Source: Symbiodinium kawagutii (Eukaryota; Sar; Dinophyceae; Suessiales; Symbiodiniaceae). From it: a stretch of 64,000 nucleotides of DNA. Of this stretch, positions 9,519-19,035 are shown one piece after another. The stretch lies in assembly GCA_009767595.1 (NCBI GenBank), contig VSDK01003992.1, forward strand, positions 132,443 to 196,442, in the 5' to 3' direction. Made by a program: the position numbers and the translations under genes. Position 1 is the stretch's first letter; the number at the start of each line of letters is the position of its first letter. The notes under the pieces were generated by a model that was not told the origin of the DNA, ran no database searches, and saw only the letters and a program-made list of their open reading frames with translations.

Positions 9519-10628
9519 ATGGAACCAGCTGCAGGCTCCAAGCCTGAAGGCCCCAATGGCGCGCATGATGATGCTGCTGCCAGTGCGGCCACAGACCCCT
9601 ATGAACTACTAGCTTCATCTTCAAGCACCGAACCCCCGGAAGATGAGTGGGAGACACAGAAGGAATTGAACATCTCAGACTACCTGCTGACCAAGAGGTT
9701 AGGGGAACGCTTGGCTGAGCCAGGGCCTGGCAAAGAGCAAACGGAGCATCCACCAATTCAGCAAAAGAGAGCAATGAACTTGGAACCTGAAAACAGAGCT
9801 GTGGCAGAAGACAAGTCACCCGAGGTCAGACCTTGGAAACTTATGAAAGCTACTCCAAAAATGAAAGCAAGCGCACAGCCTGCTGTACCTACCGAGGAGC
9901 TCTGCGAGAAGGTGACCAAAGCTTTGCAATTTAAAGCGCAAACGGATGCAGAAACTGAAAGGTGGAACCGAGCCATGGATCAATACGAGAAATTCATGCA
10001 GCAGGAGATGAAGCAAAAGCCAGCAGAAGAACATGGGAAACAAACGAGCACCTTTCAAGACTGGCAGTACCGTGTACAGGTTTCAGCTGCGTACGCAGGG
10101 CATGCATCCCGAGGAGCTGACCTTCTTCAACCAGCACGACAACAACAAGTACAACCAGGAGTCCAGCTCATGGGAGGCAATGTTCAACCACAACAGCAGC
10201 AACAACCATTCCATCAAGGAATGACATTTCAGGCAAACACAGTTCAGCAACAGCACGGGCAGCAACAAAGCCATGAAGCAATGGCATTTAGACAAGCAGA
10301 CCTGCGCCAACAGCAGTACCATCAGAATCAACAACAGATCCAGCAACAGGTGCATGTGCAAAACAATATGGCATGGCAGGCACACATTGCACAACAAGCT
10401 CAAGCAGCGATGCAGGCATCTTTACAATCTTCACCGCAGTCTTTGGCAGCAGCCGTAGCTGGCAATACGACTGCTGCTGCTTCCCCAACACCCTACGAGG
10501 ATCCAAACGGTGACCAGCCTCCTGACTGGTGGCCTCATCCAGCTCACCAGTGGCAGGCCTTATCTAGGAGAGTTAGGTGGGCCATCATCCATGGAAGGCC
10601 TAAGCAGCCTTCCTGGAAATGGCGCTGA
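9519..10628 (+). CDS. Transposon gene 5: 369-aa glutamine-rich protein
   Basis: Single open frame from ATG 9519 to the stop at 10626. Residues 1-160 are charged and mostly disordered, with a predicted helix at about 125-170 (VTKALQFKAQTDAETERW). Residues about 200-330 are Gln-rich with QQQQQ runs and many His and Met, typical of an aggregation-prone or transcription-factor-type low-complexity domain. The end (DQPPDWWPHPAHQWQALSRR) is Trp-rich. No enzyme motif is visible. A second frame is open across part of the Q-rich stretch (10033-10224), probably by chance. Confidence 0.6.
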   Translation: MEPAAGSKPEGPNGAHDDAAASAATDPYELLASSSSTEPPEDEWETQKELNISDYLLTKRLGERLAEPGPGKEQTEHPPIQQKRAMNLEPENRAVAEDKSPEVRPWKLMKATPKMKASAQPAVPTEELCEKVTKALQFKAQTDAETERWNRAMDQYEKFMQQEMKQKPAEEHGKQTSTFQDWQYRVQVSAAYAGHASRGADLLQPARQQQVQPGVQLMGGNVQPQQQQQPFHQGMTFQANTVQQQHGQQQSHEAMAFRQADLRQQQYHQNQQQIQQQVHVQNNMAWQAHIAQQAQAAMQASLQSSPQSLAAAVAGNTTAAASPTPYEDPNGDQPPDWWPHPAHQWQALSRRVRWAIIHGRPKQPSWKWR

Positions 10629-11405
10629 AGAAGATGCTTAGATGGACAAAATCAGGACTGGAAAAGAGAGCGGGCAGGGAGGCACTGACCGCGGTCATTA
10701 CCGCTCTAATGTTTCATATCATGAATTTAGCGTTATCAGGATCAATGAGGATCGATGGGTGGTTTGACCATGGAAACGGTACAAGTTGATGTTGGAGATA
10801 AGTGTAAATTCAAGATATTGACCAAGATCATAAATGTAACCCAACGCGTTAACCCAGAGCGGCACTCTGGCTCAGCACGAAGCGAGGCGAGTAGAGAGAA
10901 AAGACTAGCGCTGCAGTCTGATGTCTACGTTACCAAAAGTTATCGTGTAATATTTTTTCAACATATCAACAGATGTGCATAGACCTCGCGCATCGACTTT
11001 GGCAAGGAAAGGGTTGGGGAAAAATGTTTGCAAGTGTTTGCGACGTTGGCTGCCTCCCAGATTGGCCGCCTCCCAGATTGGCCGCCTCTTAGATTGGCCG
11101 CCTTCTAGATTGGCCGCCTCCCAGATTGGCCGCCTCCCAGATTGGCCGCCTCCCAGATGCTTGACCGGGACCAACGCATCACACAGAGGAGCGGTGATCA
11201 CCGCAATTGTTCTCAAGAATCCATCATCATGTACTTTCATGTGCTGGCACTTCCCTGGCCTTAGCCCAAAATAATTCTTGATATCTAATGCAACAACTAT
11301 CGAGTCCATGTGTCGCCTTTGAATCGAGCTTACTTGGTTTGCATTGTAGGCATTGTGGTTCATAGCTACAATAGTTTCAGGATATTGTGGGTGATTGCTG
11401 AAGCC
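10629..11405. promoter_or_regulatory. Spacer 5/6 with two near-palindromes and repeat copy 2
   Basis: GCGGTCATTACCGC (10691-10704), repeat copy 2 (10971-11158) and the perfect palindrome GCGGTGATCACCGC (11191-11204). Frames within are not convincing. Confidence 0.6.
10971..11158 (+). repeat. Direct repeat copy 2 with GGCCGCCTCCCAGATT array
   Basis: Same lead as 8145-8312 with a few substitutions, followed by about seven 16-bp units. Confidence 0.85.
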
Positions 11406-11699
11406 ATGTTTACTTCTCAGGATGCGAAGGCTATGTCAACACAAGACCTTGTCCTGAGTATAGCTGCGTTGTCGCAAGAACTTGCAGCCCGCAGTATGCC
11501 TGAAACTGGCCGCACTGGCATGATGCCGCCGCCTCCCAAAGAAGACCGCCGTGGACGAGCGCACCACCAGCAGAGGAAGGGCAAGAATTTCACCCAGTGC
11601 TCAGGCCAATGTATGTTTTGTGATTTGCAGTGCTGCAGAATCTTAGAGGAGGACCCCAACCACAAGCATTGCAGATGCAGACAGCATCGCCGAGATTGA
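11406..11699 (+). CDS. Transposon gene 6: 97-aa Cys/His-rich protein
   Basis: Starts at ATG 11406; the frame is open upstream without another good ATG, so an upstream exon is possible. Residues 1-35 are helical, followed by a PPPPKEDRRGR linker. The C-terminus has CSGQCMFCDLQCC and then HKHCRCRQH, enough Cys and His for one or two zinc sites. It could bind nucleic acid or protein; the family is not recognised. Confidence 0.5.
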   Translation: MFTSQDAKAMSTQDLVLSIAALSQELAARSMPETGRTGMMPPPPKEDRRGRAHHQQRKGKNFTQCSGQCMFCDLQCCRILEEDPNHKHCRCRQHRRD

Positions 11700-12588
11700 T
11701 AAGGGCCTGAAAGGCATTAATTCATGACATTTAATGACCAACTGGAATGCGATGCGGAAAATAAAGAGCAATTGAAAGAGTGACGGTTTTTACCGGAACA
11801 GATTGTCCTCAAAGTCATATTTAGCCATAAGTCGGTTGCATTCATGATAGCGGTCATAACCGTTGTGATGTCAACATTCTTTTCTTCACAAGTAATTATA
11901 CTTGCATCTACCTGGGTACGATATGGCTCACCTTATGTTTGGATTTGCGTCTATGTACAAATGTGGATTTGTAAAGAACAATGAATGTTTTTGATCATTG
12001 TATCGCATCCTGAATTCACTCAGTTGGTTTTTTTCTATGGTTCTGGTTTGCTCGATGGCAGTGCAATCATACAATGCAACATGTTTAACCACATGAAAAA
12101 AATATATATATGTATACAATATAGATATGTAAATATTTTTTTATATTTAAATCAATATATATATTCTATTTATATATAAAAATATATATTTGTATATATT
12201 TATTTATATTCATATTTATATCCATGCCTATATTCATATTTATATCTATATTTAAATACATACATACATACGATTGCAATGTGTTTTCCAACGACATAGG
12301 TTTCAATGACATTCCAGCGGTCATAACCGCGCAAGAAAATCCACACATCAACCAAGAAACACACCATTGGCAGCGTATCTAGCCCTTAAGAACGCAGAGG
12401 GCAGACTTCCATTATGTGTGTCTCATGTGTTGCTCTTGAAAAATCATTTGCAAACAATGTGCTTCAAGATCATATTCCATGGACAGAAATGCATTGATAC
12501 TTGGAATTGAGCTTGATTTGCGCAATCAACATTTCCCAAACTTTATCCTGAGCCATGTTGAGGATCTTCCATTTCGGTGCGCCTAGTC
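11700..12588. promoter_or_regulatory. Spacer 6/7 with three near-palindromes and AT microsatellite
   Basis: Near-palindromes at 11783-11796 (degenerate), 11850-11863 and 12317-12330 (GCGGTCATAACCGC). An AT-rich TATATTTA microsatellite fills 12100-12265. No gene seen. Confidence 0.6.
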
Positions 12589-14720
12589 ATGGCCAGCGCC
12601 TCTTCCAAACCAAGCAAGAGGCAACGGATCGCAGATAGAGAGAGTGATTTTTTTTCTTGTGCAGGTCTTCCTGTCGACGATGTATCTCTGAGGAAAATCA
12701 CTGCAAGACTTCGAAACGACAAGAGCATTGAAACCGCCAGCAGATGGCGTTCAGAAGCAACCAGATGGAAACATCAACTAGAAACAATTTGTTCTGAGAG
12801 GGTTGCCTTGCCTGATGGCGACGAGGTGGAACTATTTGCAACGGATCTGCAAAGGTACATGGATCAAATGAGAGAAAAGCAGCCACGCTTCATGGAACGA
12901 GTGGAAAAGACACTTCTGCAGGAACATGCCAACAAACCTGAAGGTATTGATGGAATCATCTACTTGGATGGTGTGGTGCCTGGAAACATCCTAGCCCCAG
13001 ATAACAAAAGAAAAAGTTATTGCGTCTATTTTACTTGGCGTGCTTTGGCGTCGTACAGATCAACCAACATTTGGTTCACAGTTAGCGTGCTTCGGAACAG
13101 TCAAGCTGACCTGCTCCCTGGAGGACTTCCTGAATTTTTGACAAGAATCGTGCGCATGCTTCGGCCGTTTTTGCTGGGGTTGGTTCTACCAAATGAGCAG
13201 ATGATCGTCACCAAGACATTGTTTTTGATCGCAGACGAAGCAGCGCTCAAACAATGCAGTGGTTCCAAAGGCGCCAGTGGATTGAGGCCATGCATTCATT
13301 GCGATGCGTTTTCCAAAGATCATGAGGACTTGGCCCAGCGTGTTGGCAGTCAGTCAATTGCTTGTGCTGATTTTTCATTATTTCGTGCGCATGGTGACAA
13401 TGACATCCTTGAAATATTGGATCATCTCAAAGAGATAAAAAACAATCAAAGCCGATCAGCTTTGGAAGAAGCACAGAAACTTTTGGGATGGACTTACAAT
13501 GAATTCATCTGTTTCATACAAACAGATCTTCAGCAATATCTGAAGCCTTCGCATTTTCATTATGACAGCATGCACTGTTACTGGAGTAATGGCCAAGTGA
13601 ATTGCGAGGTGGGGCTTTTCTTTTCAGCTGCCTGTCGCATTGCAGGGCTTTCTCGAAATCAACTTGAAACATATTTCAAAAGCAATTGGCAACGAAACAT
13701 TGGAAGTGGTAATTTGGAAAATTTGTTCAGCCAGAAACTTCTGAAGATGGACAGTGATTATAAAGGAGATGCTGATCAAACCATGGAAATTCTACCTTTG
13801 CTGGCATACTTTGCTACAGAAATGTTCTCAGATCATGAGGAATTCTTACCTCATGTTGCTTCACTGCAAGCTTTGTGGCATGTCGCCGCTCAAATTTTGG
13901 ACGCAAAACACAATATCGACCACATTCATGGGCTGACGGTGCTACAGCGCAAGCATTTGCAATTTTTCACCGAAGTGTACGGCCCAGAAAGAATCAGGCC
14001 AAAGCATCACTTTGCGGGGCATATTGAAGCACAAGCGCTAGAATCCGGCATTTTGTTGGATTGCTTTCCAGGAGAACGCAAAAACCAAGTGTTCAAACAC
14101 ACATTGGCCCCGCGGATCTCCAGACTGCACGGATTCGAAAAAGCCATTTTGCTCAGATGGCTCGAAACAGACATTGAAAAGATGGGGGCTTTTACTGGAG
14201 AGGATATCATATTGAAAGCGCAAGTAGATTGCATGGCTACTGAAGAAGCGCGCATCGCCAAACACTTGCAATGTCAATGGGGGGAAATCAATGCTGGACG
14301 GGTTCTTCTCTTCGACAAAGAGACTGCCATGCAAGTTATTGGATGTATGCGAAGGACACTGGATGTTCAACATGTTCCACATGGTTAGATTCATCAGTCA
14401 ACCACCGTTTTCAACAATCTCGATCATGAAATATCATGATTTGTCTAAGCTATAGTTGGCGCTTGTCCCACAACGTTTCACTATGTTTAACTATAGATGA
14501 TTTTGTGTCTTCAACACATCTACCTGTCCCCAGGAAGAATGAAACCACACTTCTTGGAGTGAAGTTGGACTTCGTATCTGGTGACAAAAATTTGCTTTGG
14601 AGCTGCTGGAGAAAAACCTCAGAAGACGTTGCCATACCATTGGCATTCTACAGCACGGTGATCAGAACAAGTTTTCACACCTTTGACCCCGCCTCCGGTG
14701 AGATCACCTTGTTGCGATGA
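12589..14720 (+). CDS. CACTA/EnSpm-like DDE transposase
   Basis: Exon 1 is 12589-14383 and exon 2 is 14497-14720, joined through a phase-1 GT-AG intron to give 672 aa. This is the catalytic protein expected to cut and move the element. Candidate catalytic acids are Asp216 (in LIADEAALKQ), Asp326 (HYDSMHC) and Glu496 (GERKNQ). CIHC (residues 235-238) could be part of a zinc site. The C-terminal stretch RPKHHFAGHIEAQ and then GERKNQVFKH resembles the conserved region after the DDE core in plant CACTA transposases. An N-terminal basic stretch (KPSKRQR) is a likely nuclear signal. The frame is intact, so the copy may still code for transposase. A link to Plavaka or KDZ elements is not excluded. 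Confidence 0.7.
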
Positions 14721-15108
14721 AGTCTGAAAAAAAGATTGCACCCAAGCGGTTATGACCGCAGCCCCTGGCGATAGAATTCGACGGTCATCACCGTATATGT
14801 TATACAAGAAGTGGTCAACGCATGTTGAACATAAATTGTAGATTGGAAAGAATGTCAATTTACGTAAGTATGCATTCCTGGTTTGGCACCGAGATCAAAC
14901 AACCCATTCCCAGATTAAAATGTTGTTGTGAAAAAAGATGAAAAAAGAAGTCATCAGTGATGAAAACTGAGATTGAATCAGAGCACTTTTGTGGGATTTT
15001 CAAAATCGCAACTTCCTGGCACTGAAGTTGGAAAAACTGCAATTCAAAAAAACAAGGTTTTGGGGACTTAGAAAAACTTAGGGCTAAATCTGCTAAGTCA
15101 AAAGCAGG
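14721..15108. promoter_or_regulatory. 3' spacer of transposon with two near-palindromes
   Basis: GCGGTTATGACCGC (14746-14759) and ACGGTCATCACCGT (14781-14794), 25-75 bp after the transposase stop. The rest is AT-rich subterminal DNA. Confidence 0.6.
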
Positions 15109-15148
15109 GAACTTATAAGTGTTTACAACTTCAAAAGAGACACCTTAG
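15109..15148 (-). repeat. Right terminal inverted repeat
   Basis: Reverse complement of the left end. It is preceded inward by CTAAGTC/GACTTAG words (about 15060-15100) that mirror those at 2470-2510, as expected for subterminal transposase-binding regions. Confidence 0.9.
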
Positions 15149-15150
15149 TG
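15149..15150. other. Target-site duplication TG, right copy
   Basis: TG directly after the right inverted repeat. Confidence 0.7.
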
Positions 15151-15849
15151 GTCGGAAAAACTGCCAACAACACTTTCCGTAGACCTGCCAGTGCTGCCAG
15201 TGGAGTGAAAAAGACCATTCATAAAGCCAGACACATTGTGTTCAAATTGCGAAACATGCAGGGCCAATCTTCCTCGAAGTCTTACGCAGTGCTGCCTTTG
15301 CCTGCAAAGGTGGCCGCGAAGGGCCACGGGGCAGGCGCTGAAAGCTTCTTGGAGGTGGTGCAAGCAGTGCACAGCAAATTAAAGCCTGGCCAACATATAG
15401 CGAGTGCTGATGGAAGCAAAGCGTTACAGAAGGCTGCTTCGCATTCCGGTGTACCCTCTCTCACTGGAGTGTCGCATCTGCGCTTCGTATTTACTCCGTT
15501 GGCGACTCTGCCGAAGGCAGGCATGTCCCAAAACTATGTGGACATGTTGAGGCGTATGACGAAAGATGGAATCGCTAAAGAGCGACGGAACTGCTTTGTG
15601 TTGGCTGCAGGCGACAATGTCGCTGAGGCCATAGCAGCGGTCTCAAAGAAGCAACTTCGAAGAATGGGGCTTCTTGCAACCAGTGCACGAGACGCGATTG
15701 AACATAGAAATGTTCTCTGTGCTCACTACTTGAACAAAGAGCCAGGACTTGTCAGAGTTCTACGCGCGCTGGCGCTGCACAGAGAAAGAGCCAGTTCAGG
15801 CTTGGTGTCACCCAAGGATGCCTTTAAACAACCCTTGTGGGATGTTTAG
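15151..15849 (+). pseudogene. ISXO2/IS1595-like transposase gene, 3' half (interrupted)
   Basis: Open for 232 codons directly from the transposon's right flank, in the frame that continues codon 2427-2429. Residues about 90-97 read ASADGSKA, matching the second catalytic Asp region of IS1595/ISXO2 domains (usual form DGWKAY). A preceding Gly/Lys-rich stretch and KSYAVLPLPAK fit the strands before it. The third acidic residue cannot be assigned with certainty. The gene stops at TAG 15847-15849. As it stands it is cut by the 12.7-kb insertion and would give no full product unless the element excises. Confidence 0.7.
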
Positions 15850-16338
15850 GAACCACCGCACAGAAAAAAAGGCTGACTGTCAGCGTCCGCAGTGCCCGAG
15901 CACATGCATTTGGACCCATAAAAACCAATGCATTTGAAGCCAGACTCATTTCGCATGGGGAACACAGGGGTTTTGATACGTTCCACCAACATCTTTGGAC
16001 AGCAGTGTTTGAAATTCGACAACCCTTACAGGGTTTTATGCTCTAAGACATTCAAAAAGACAGCATACAACCCAATAAGATGTTCTTCTGGAAACGGACT
16101 TCTTGCGGATATGTTCGTTTTGCATTATGCAACATGGAGATCAATGGTCCGTCACGACAACCAAGAATATATGGTAAATACCATATGAAAATGCACATCA
16201 GTTCCTGGGCAGCATTCAGGAAGGTCGGCGTTCCCGGGGAACCCTAGGGCCCAACCGTCATTTGATAACTATGTATCTTCTATGTCATTTCAAAAATGTG
16301 CTCACGGCGCTCCGGACCTGCGGTGGTTGGAGTGTCAC
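15850..16338. other. Spacer, no clear gene
   Basis: Short frames only. GC content falls and simple-sequence DNA begins. Confidence 0.5.
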
Positions 16339-16400
16339 CCTTGTTCACCGTCACCTGCACGCTGCGGCTCGGTTCAGCTTTGCCGAAGCCGCAGCCATTT
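16339..16400 (-). CDS. Exon-like island (unassigned)
   Basis: On the minus strand an AG at 16401-16402 and a GT at 16337-16338 bound 62 bases reading NGCGFGKAEPSRSVQVTVNK. The gene is unknown. Plus-strand frames are also open, so strand is not certain. Confidence 0.3.
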
Positions 16401-16412
16401 CTGAGGCGATTT

Positions 16413-16525
16413 GGTGGTTTCTCAAAATAGGGGTACCCCCAAATCATCCAGTTTATTAATCATTTATAGTCTTTATAGTAATAATCCAACTATTTTTTGG
16501 GATACCCCTACTTTGAGAAACCACC
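16413..16525. repeat. Foldback family A, copy 1
   Basis: Begins GGTGGTTTCTCAAAATAGGG and ends with TTTGAGAAACCACC; about 113 bp, no coding content. Confidence 0.85.
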
Positions 16526-18923
16526 TTCTGGGAAACAGAATGAGGCTCGCACCCTGAAAATGGTCTACTCGCTTTGGAAGGTTACATTTAGTATTTGAGG
16601 AATTGAAACCAAAATTGTTGCTGGGTATCCAATGGCCCCCGGCAAATTGCTCTTCATTTGCTCCCGTATTTGTTCCACCTTTAAGCATGGATTTCTCGTC
16701 TACTGCTGATTACTCCCCTATAATCATTATCAATGAATCATATCAAATCATCAATAAACCATTCCTAACCATATTAATCACTATCTAACAATCGTCCTCA
16801 CTGACCATTATGTCTTGTTTGACCATTATTCACAACTATTAATCATTGTTAATCCGAAATACTTCAATTTACAAACATGCACCAAAACAACAACCAGCAA
16901 TGTAGGACATATTTATCATACATGGAGCATGTGGGACCTATACTAAACGTGCACTAGCAATCACTGCACCAAATGTTCCGAGATCATGCCAAAAGGCACC
17001 AAATTCTGCTGCTTGATCTCTGGTGAATGGTTGCTGAATGATGATTGAGGATGACAATAGGGGATGATAAGCAACAATAAATGGTTGATTATGGTCAATG
17101 ATGGTTAATGACGGTTGATAATGGTTGATGATGGTCAATGATGGTGAATGATGGTTCATATCCATGGTATGATTGTTGGCTAGGTATTAGCTAATGAAGA
17201 AGATTAGTCTAAGGATACCATCAAATTAGATTGGCTATGATTAGCTAACGAAGGTTAATAAATGTAATGATGGTCAATGATGGTTTCGACTATGGAATAA
17301 TGACCACGAACAGTGCAAATTGTATTGGTCACTAGTGGTTGATCATGGTTTAATTTTTGGGCCTTTGGGGAAATCAATAATGCGACATTTGCAATGCCAA
17401 TACTATGGTCGACAATGGTTTACAATTGGTGATACGATTCAACAAATACTAGGGGGCCTACAAGGCTTACTGATGCTTAGGGCATAATCTCCACCAACTA
17501 ACGCTATATGCCAATTGATCAGCTCTGCAAAAATGAAATCCTGGCTGCTTTGGATTAAATTGGTTGGATATTGGTTGGTTGGTGGGTGGTGATTTAGTGA
17601 TTCTGCCCTAGTTGAGCATGATTAATCTGATCAACCATTGCATGCCCCCTACTATTTGTTGATCAAACCAAAGTCCTTCAGATCAACCAGGAGGGACAGT
17701 GGAACTACGCGGCGGACCGACAAATCCCGGAAAGCAGCAGATCAGGGCTACGCCTACGCTCGCTGCATGGGTCAACCGGTGAGCGCTGTGGTAAGCTGTT
17801 GAACAGGTAGCGGCAGTTGGGTTTCGCGTTGCACGCCATTGTAAACAATTCCCTGTGATGATTTAGCCAATTCACGAACAAGTCGCTAGTTTTTTTTGCA
17901 GTTTGAACTCCTTGTCAATTTAAAAAAAAGTATATAACCAATCTTACAGGCATACCATCTTATGGTTCTCAAGTTTAGTAAGGGGCTTCCCCGATAGCTG
18001 CTGGTCATGGTCCCCTAGGTTTTCAGCCCATCACTACCTACCACCGTAAAGCCCGTGGTGCTGTCGTGGTACCCATGGTGCTGTCGCTGTACCCCGATGT
18101 GCAACAGCCTCCGTGTCCGCATCATCTGCACTGCAGTTACAACCTCGGAGGATTAGCTCGTTGAAGGGTTAAGAGCTGCTGGATAAGCTGGTTGCAATTT
18201 GGCTTCCACAGCTGGCGCTTCACAAGCTGATTGATGATTGCAGAAAGCTGCTGATGGTTCAAAAGATGAGGAAAACATCATCATCATCATCCGCAGTTCT
18301 TGAGAATCTAGTTTGGTGGTTCACCGTTCTGGAAGAGGCTCTCAACTTCAAAGGGAACTGGAAACCACTTCAGAATCTGGCGAGCCATTTGTCATGGTGA
18401 ATCATGGCCAATCATGGCAAATAGTGAGTGAATCATGCTTGATAATCGCAAATGATAGGTCAGCCATGGCGAACAATTGTAGAAACGATGGTAGGGTGAT
18501 GGTGGGTTATGAATGCTTGTGACTGAACATGACAGTAGTGACAACCGATCAGTCATAAACATCTATAACCTACTACTAGCATCTGCTTAGAACCCTCCTG
18601 GTAGCTCGAAACCGCTCCCTTTCAGGCAACAGCCAGATTAATTGGACTAACAAATGCTAGATACTTGGTTCATACACCAGAAGTTAATGATTAACTAATT
18701 AATTAATGTTCACCAGGATCACTCCGTAGAAACATCTAAGAACTACCAGCTGCTACTGATCGCTCGCCCCTGCACTGGTGACGGTGACAGGTCCACTTGG
18801 CTCCCGGGCTAAGACCAAACAAATCCCCAAGCGCCTCGGCGCGAAAGATTTGGAGCTGAGGCTGCTGAGGGAACCAGCGCTGATCAATCAGCTTTGACCA
18901 GGAAATCACGTGCTTGTGATGTG

Positions 18924-19035
18924 AGGGGTTCTCAAGCTATAGGGGACCCCCAGTCAATGGTATCATCCAGTTTCTGGAGCATTTAGAGGATTATTCCATC
19001 CATTTTTTTGGGCACCCTTATTTTGAGAAACCACC
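18924..19035. repeat. Foldback family A, copy 2
   Basis: GGGGTTCTCAAGCTATAGGGG to TTTTGAGAAACCACC; diverged left arm. Confidence 0.7.

Larger units (their letters stand above)
2430..15148 (+). mobile_element. 12.7-kb CACTA/EnSpm-like DNA transposon carrying seven genes
   Basis: The element begins CTAAGGTGTCTCTTTT at 2430 and ends with the inverted copy at 15148 (right end read inward gives CACTAAGG when the neighbouring bases are included). The inverted repeats match over about 40 bp with a few mismatches. The dinucleotide TG flanks both ends (2428-2429 and 15149-15150) and is best read as a 2-bp target-site duplication. The transposase at 12589-14720 has a D-D-E layout and a C-terminal region like CACTA transposases. 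Six other genes lie on the same strand. Subterminal regions hold repeated CTAAGTC/GACTTAG words. Superfamily assignment is inference; the ends and the insertion are seen directly. Confidence 0.85.

Noticed and set aside
8145-11158. GGCCGCCTCCCAGATT arrays as CRISPR
   Set aside because: Units are contiguous, without unique spacers, in a eukaryotic context.
3266-14794. 14-bp near-palindromes as intrinsic transcription terminators
   Set aside because: Arms are only about 6 bp with almost no loop, there is no consistent T-tract, and copies also occur upstream of start codons and in an intron.
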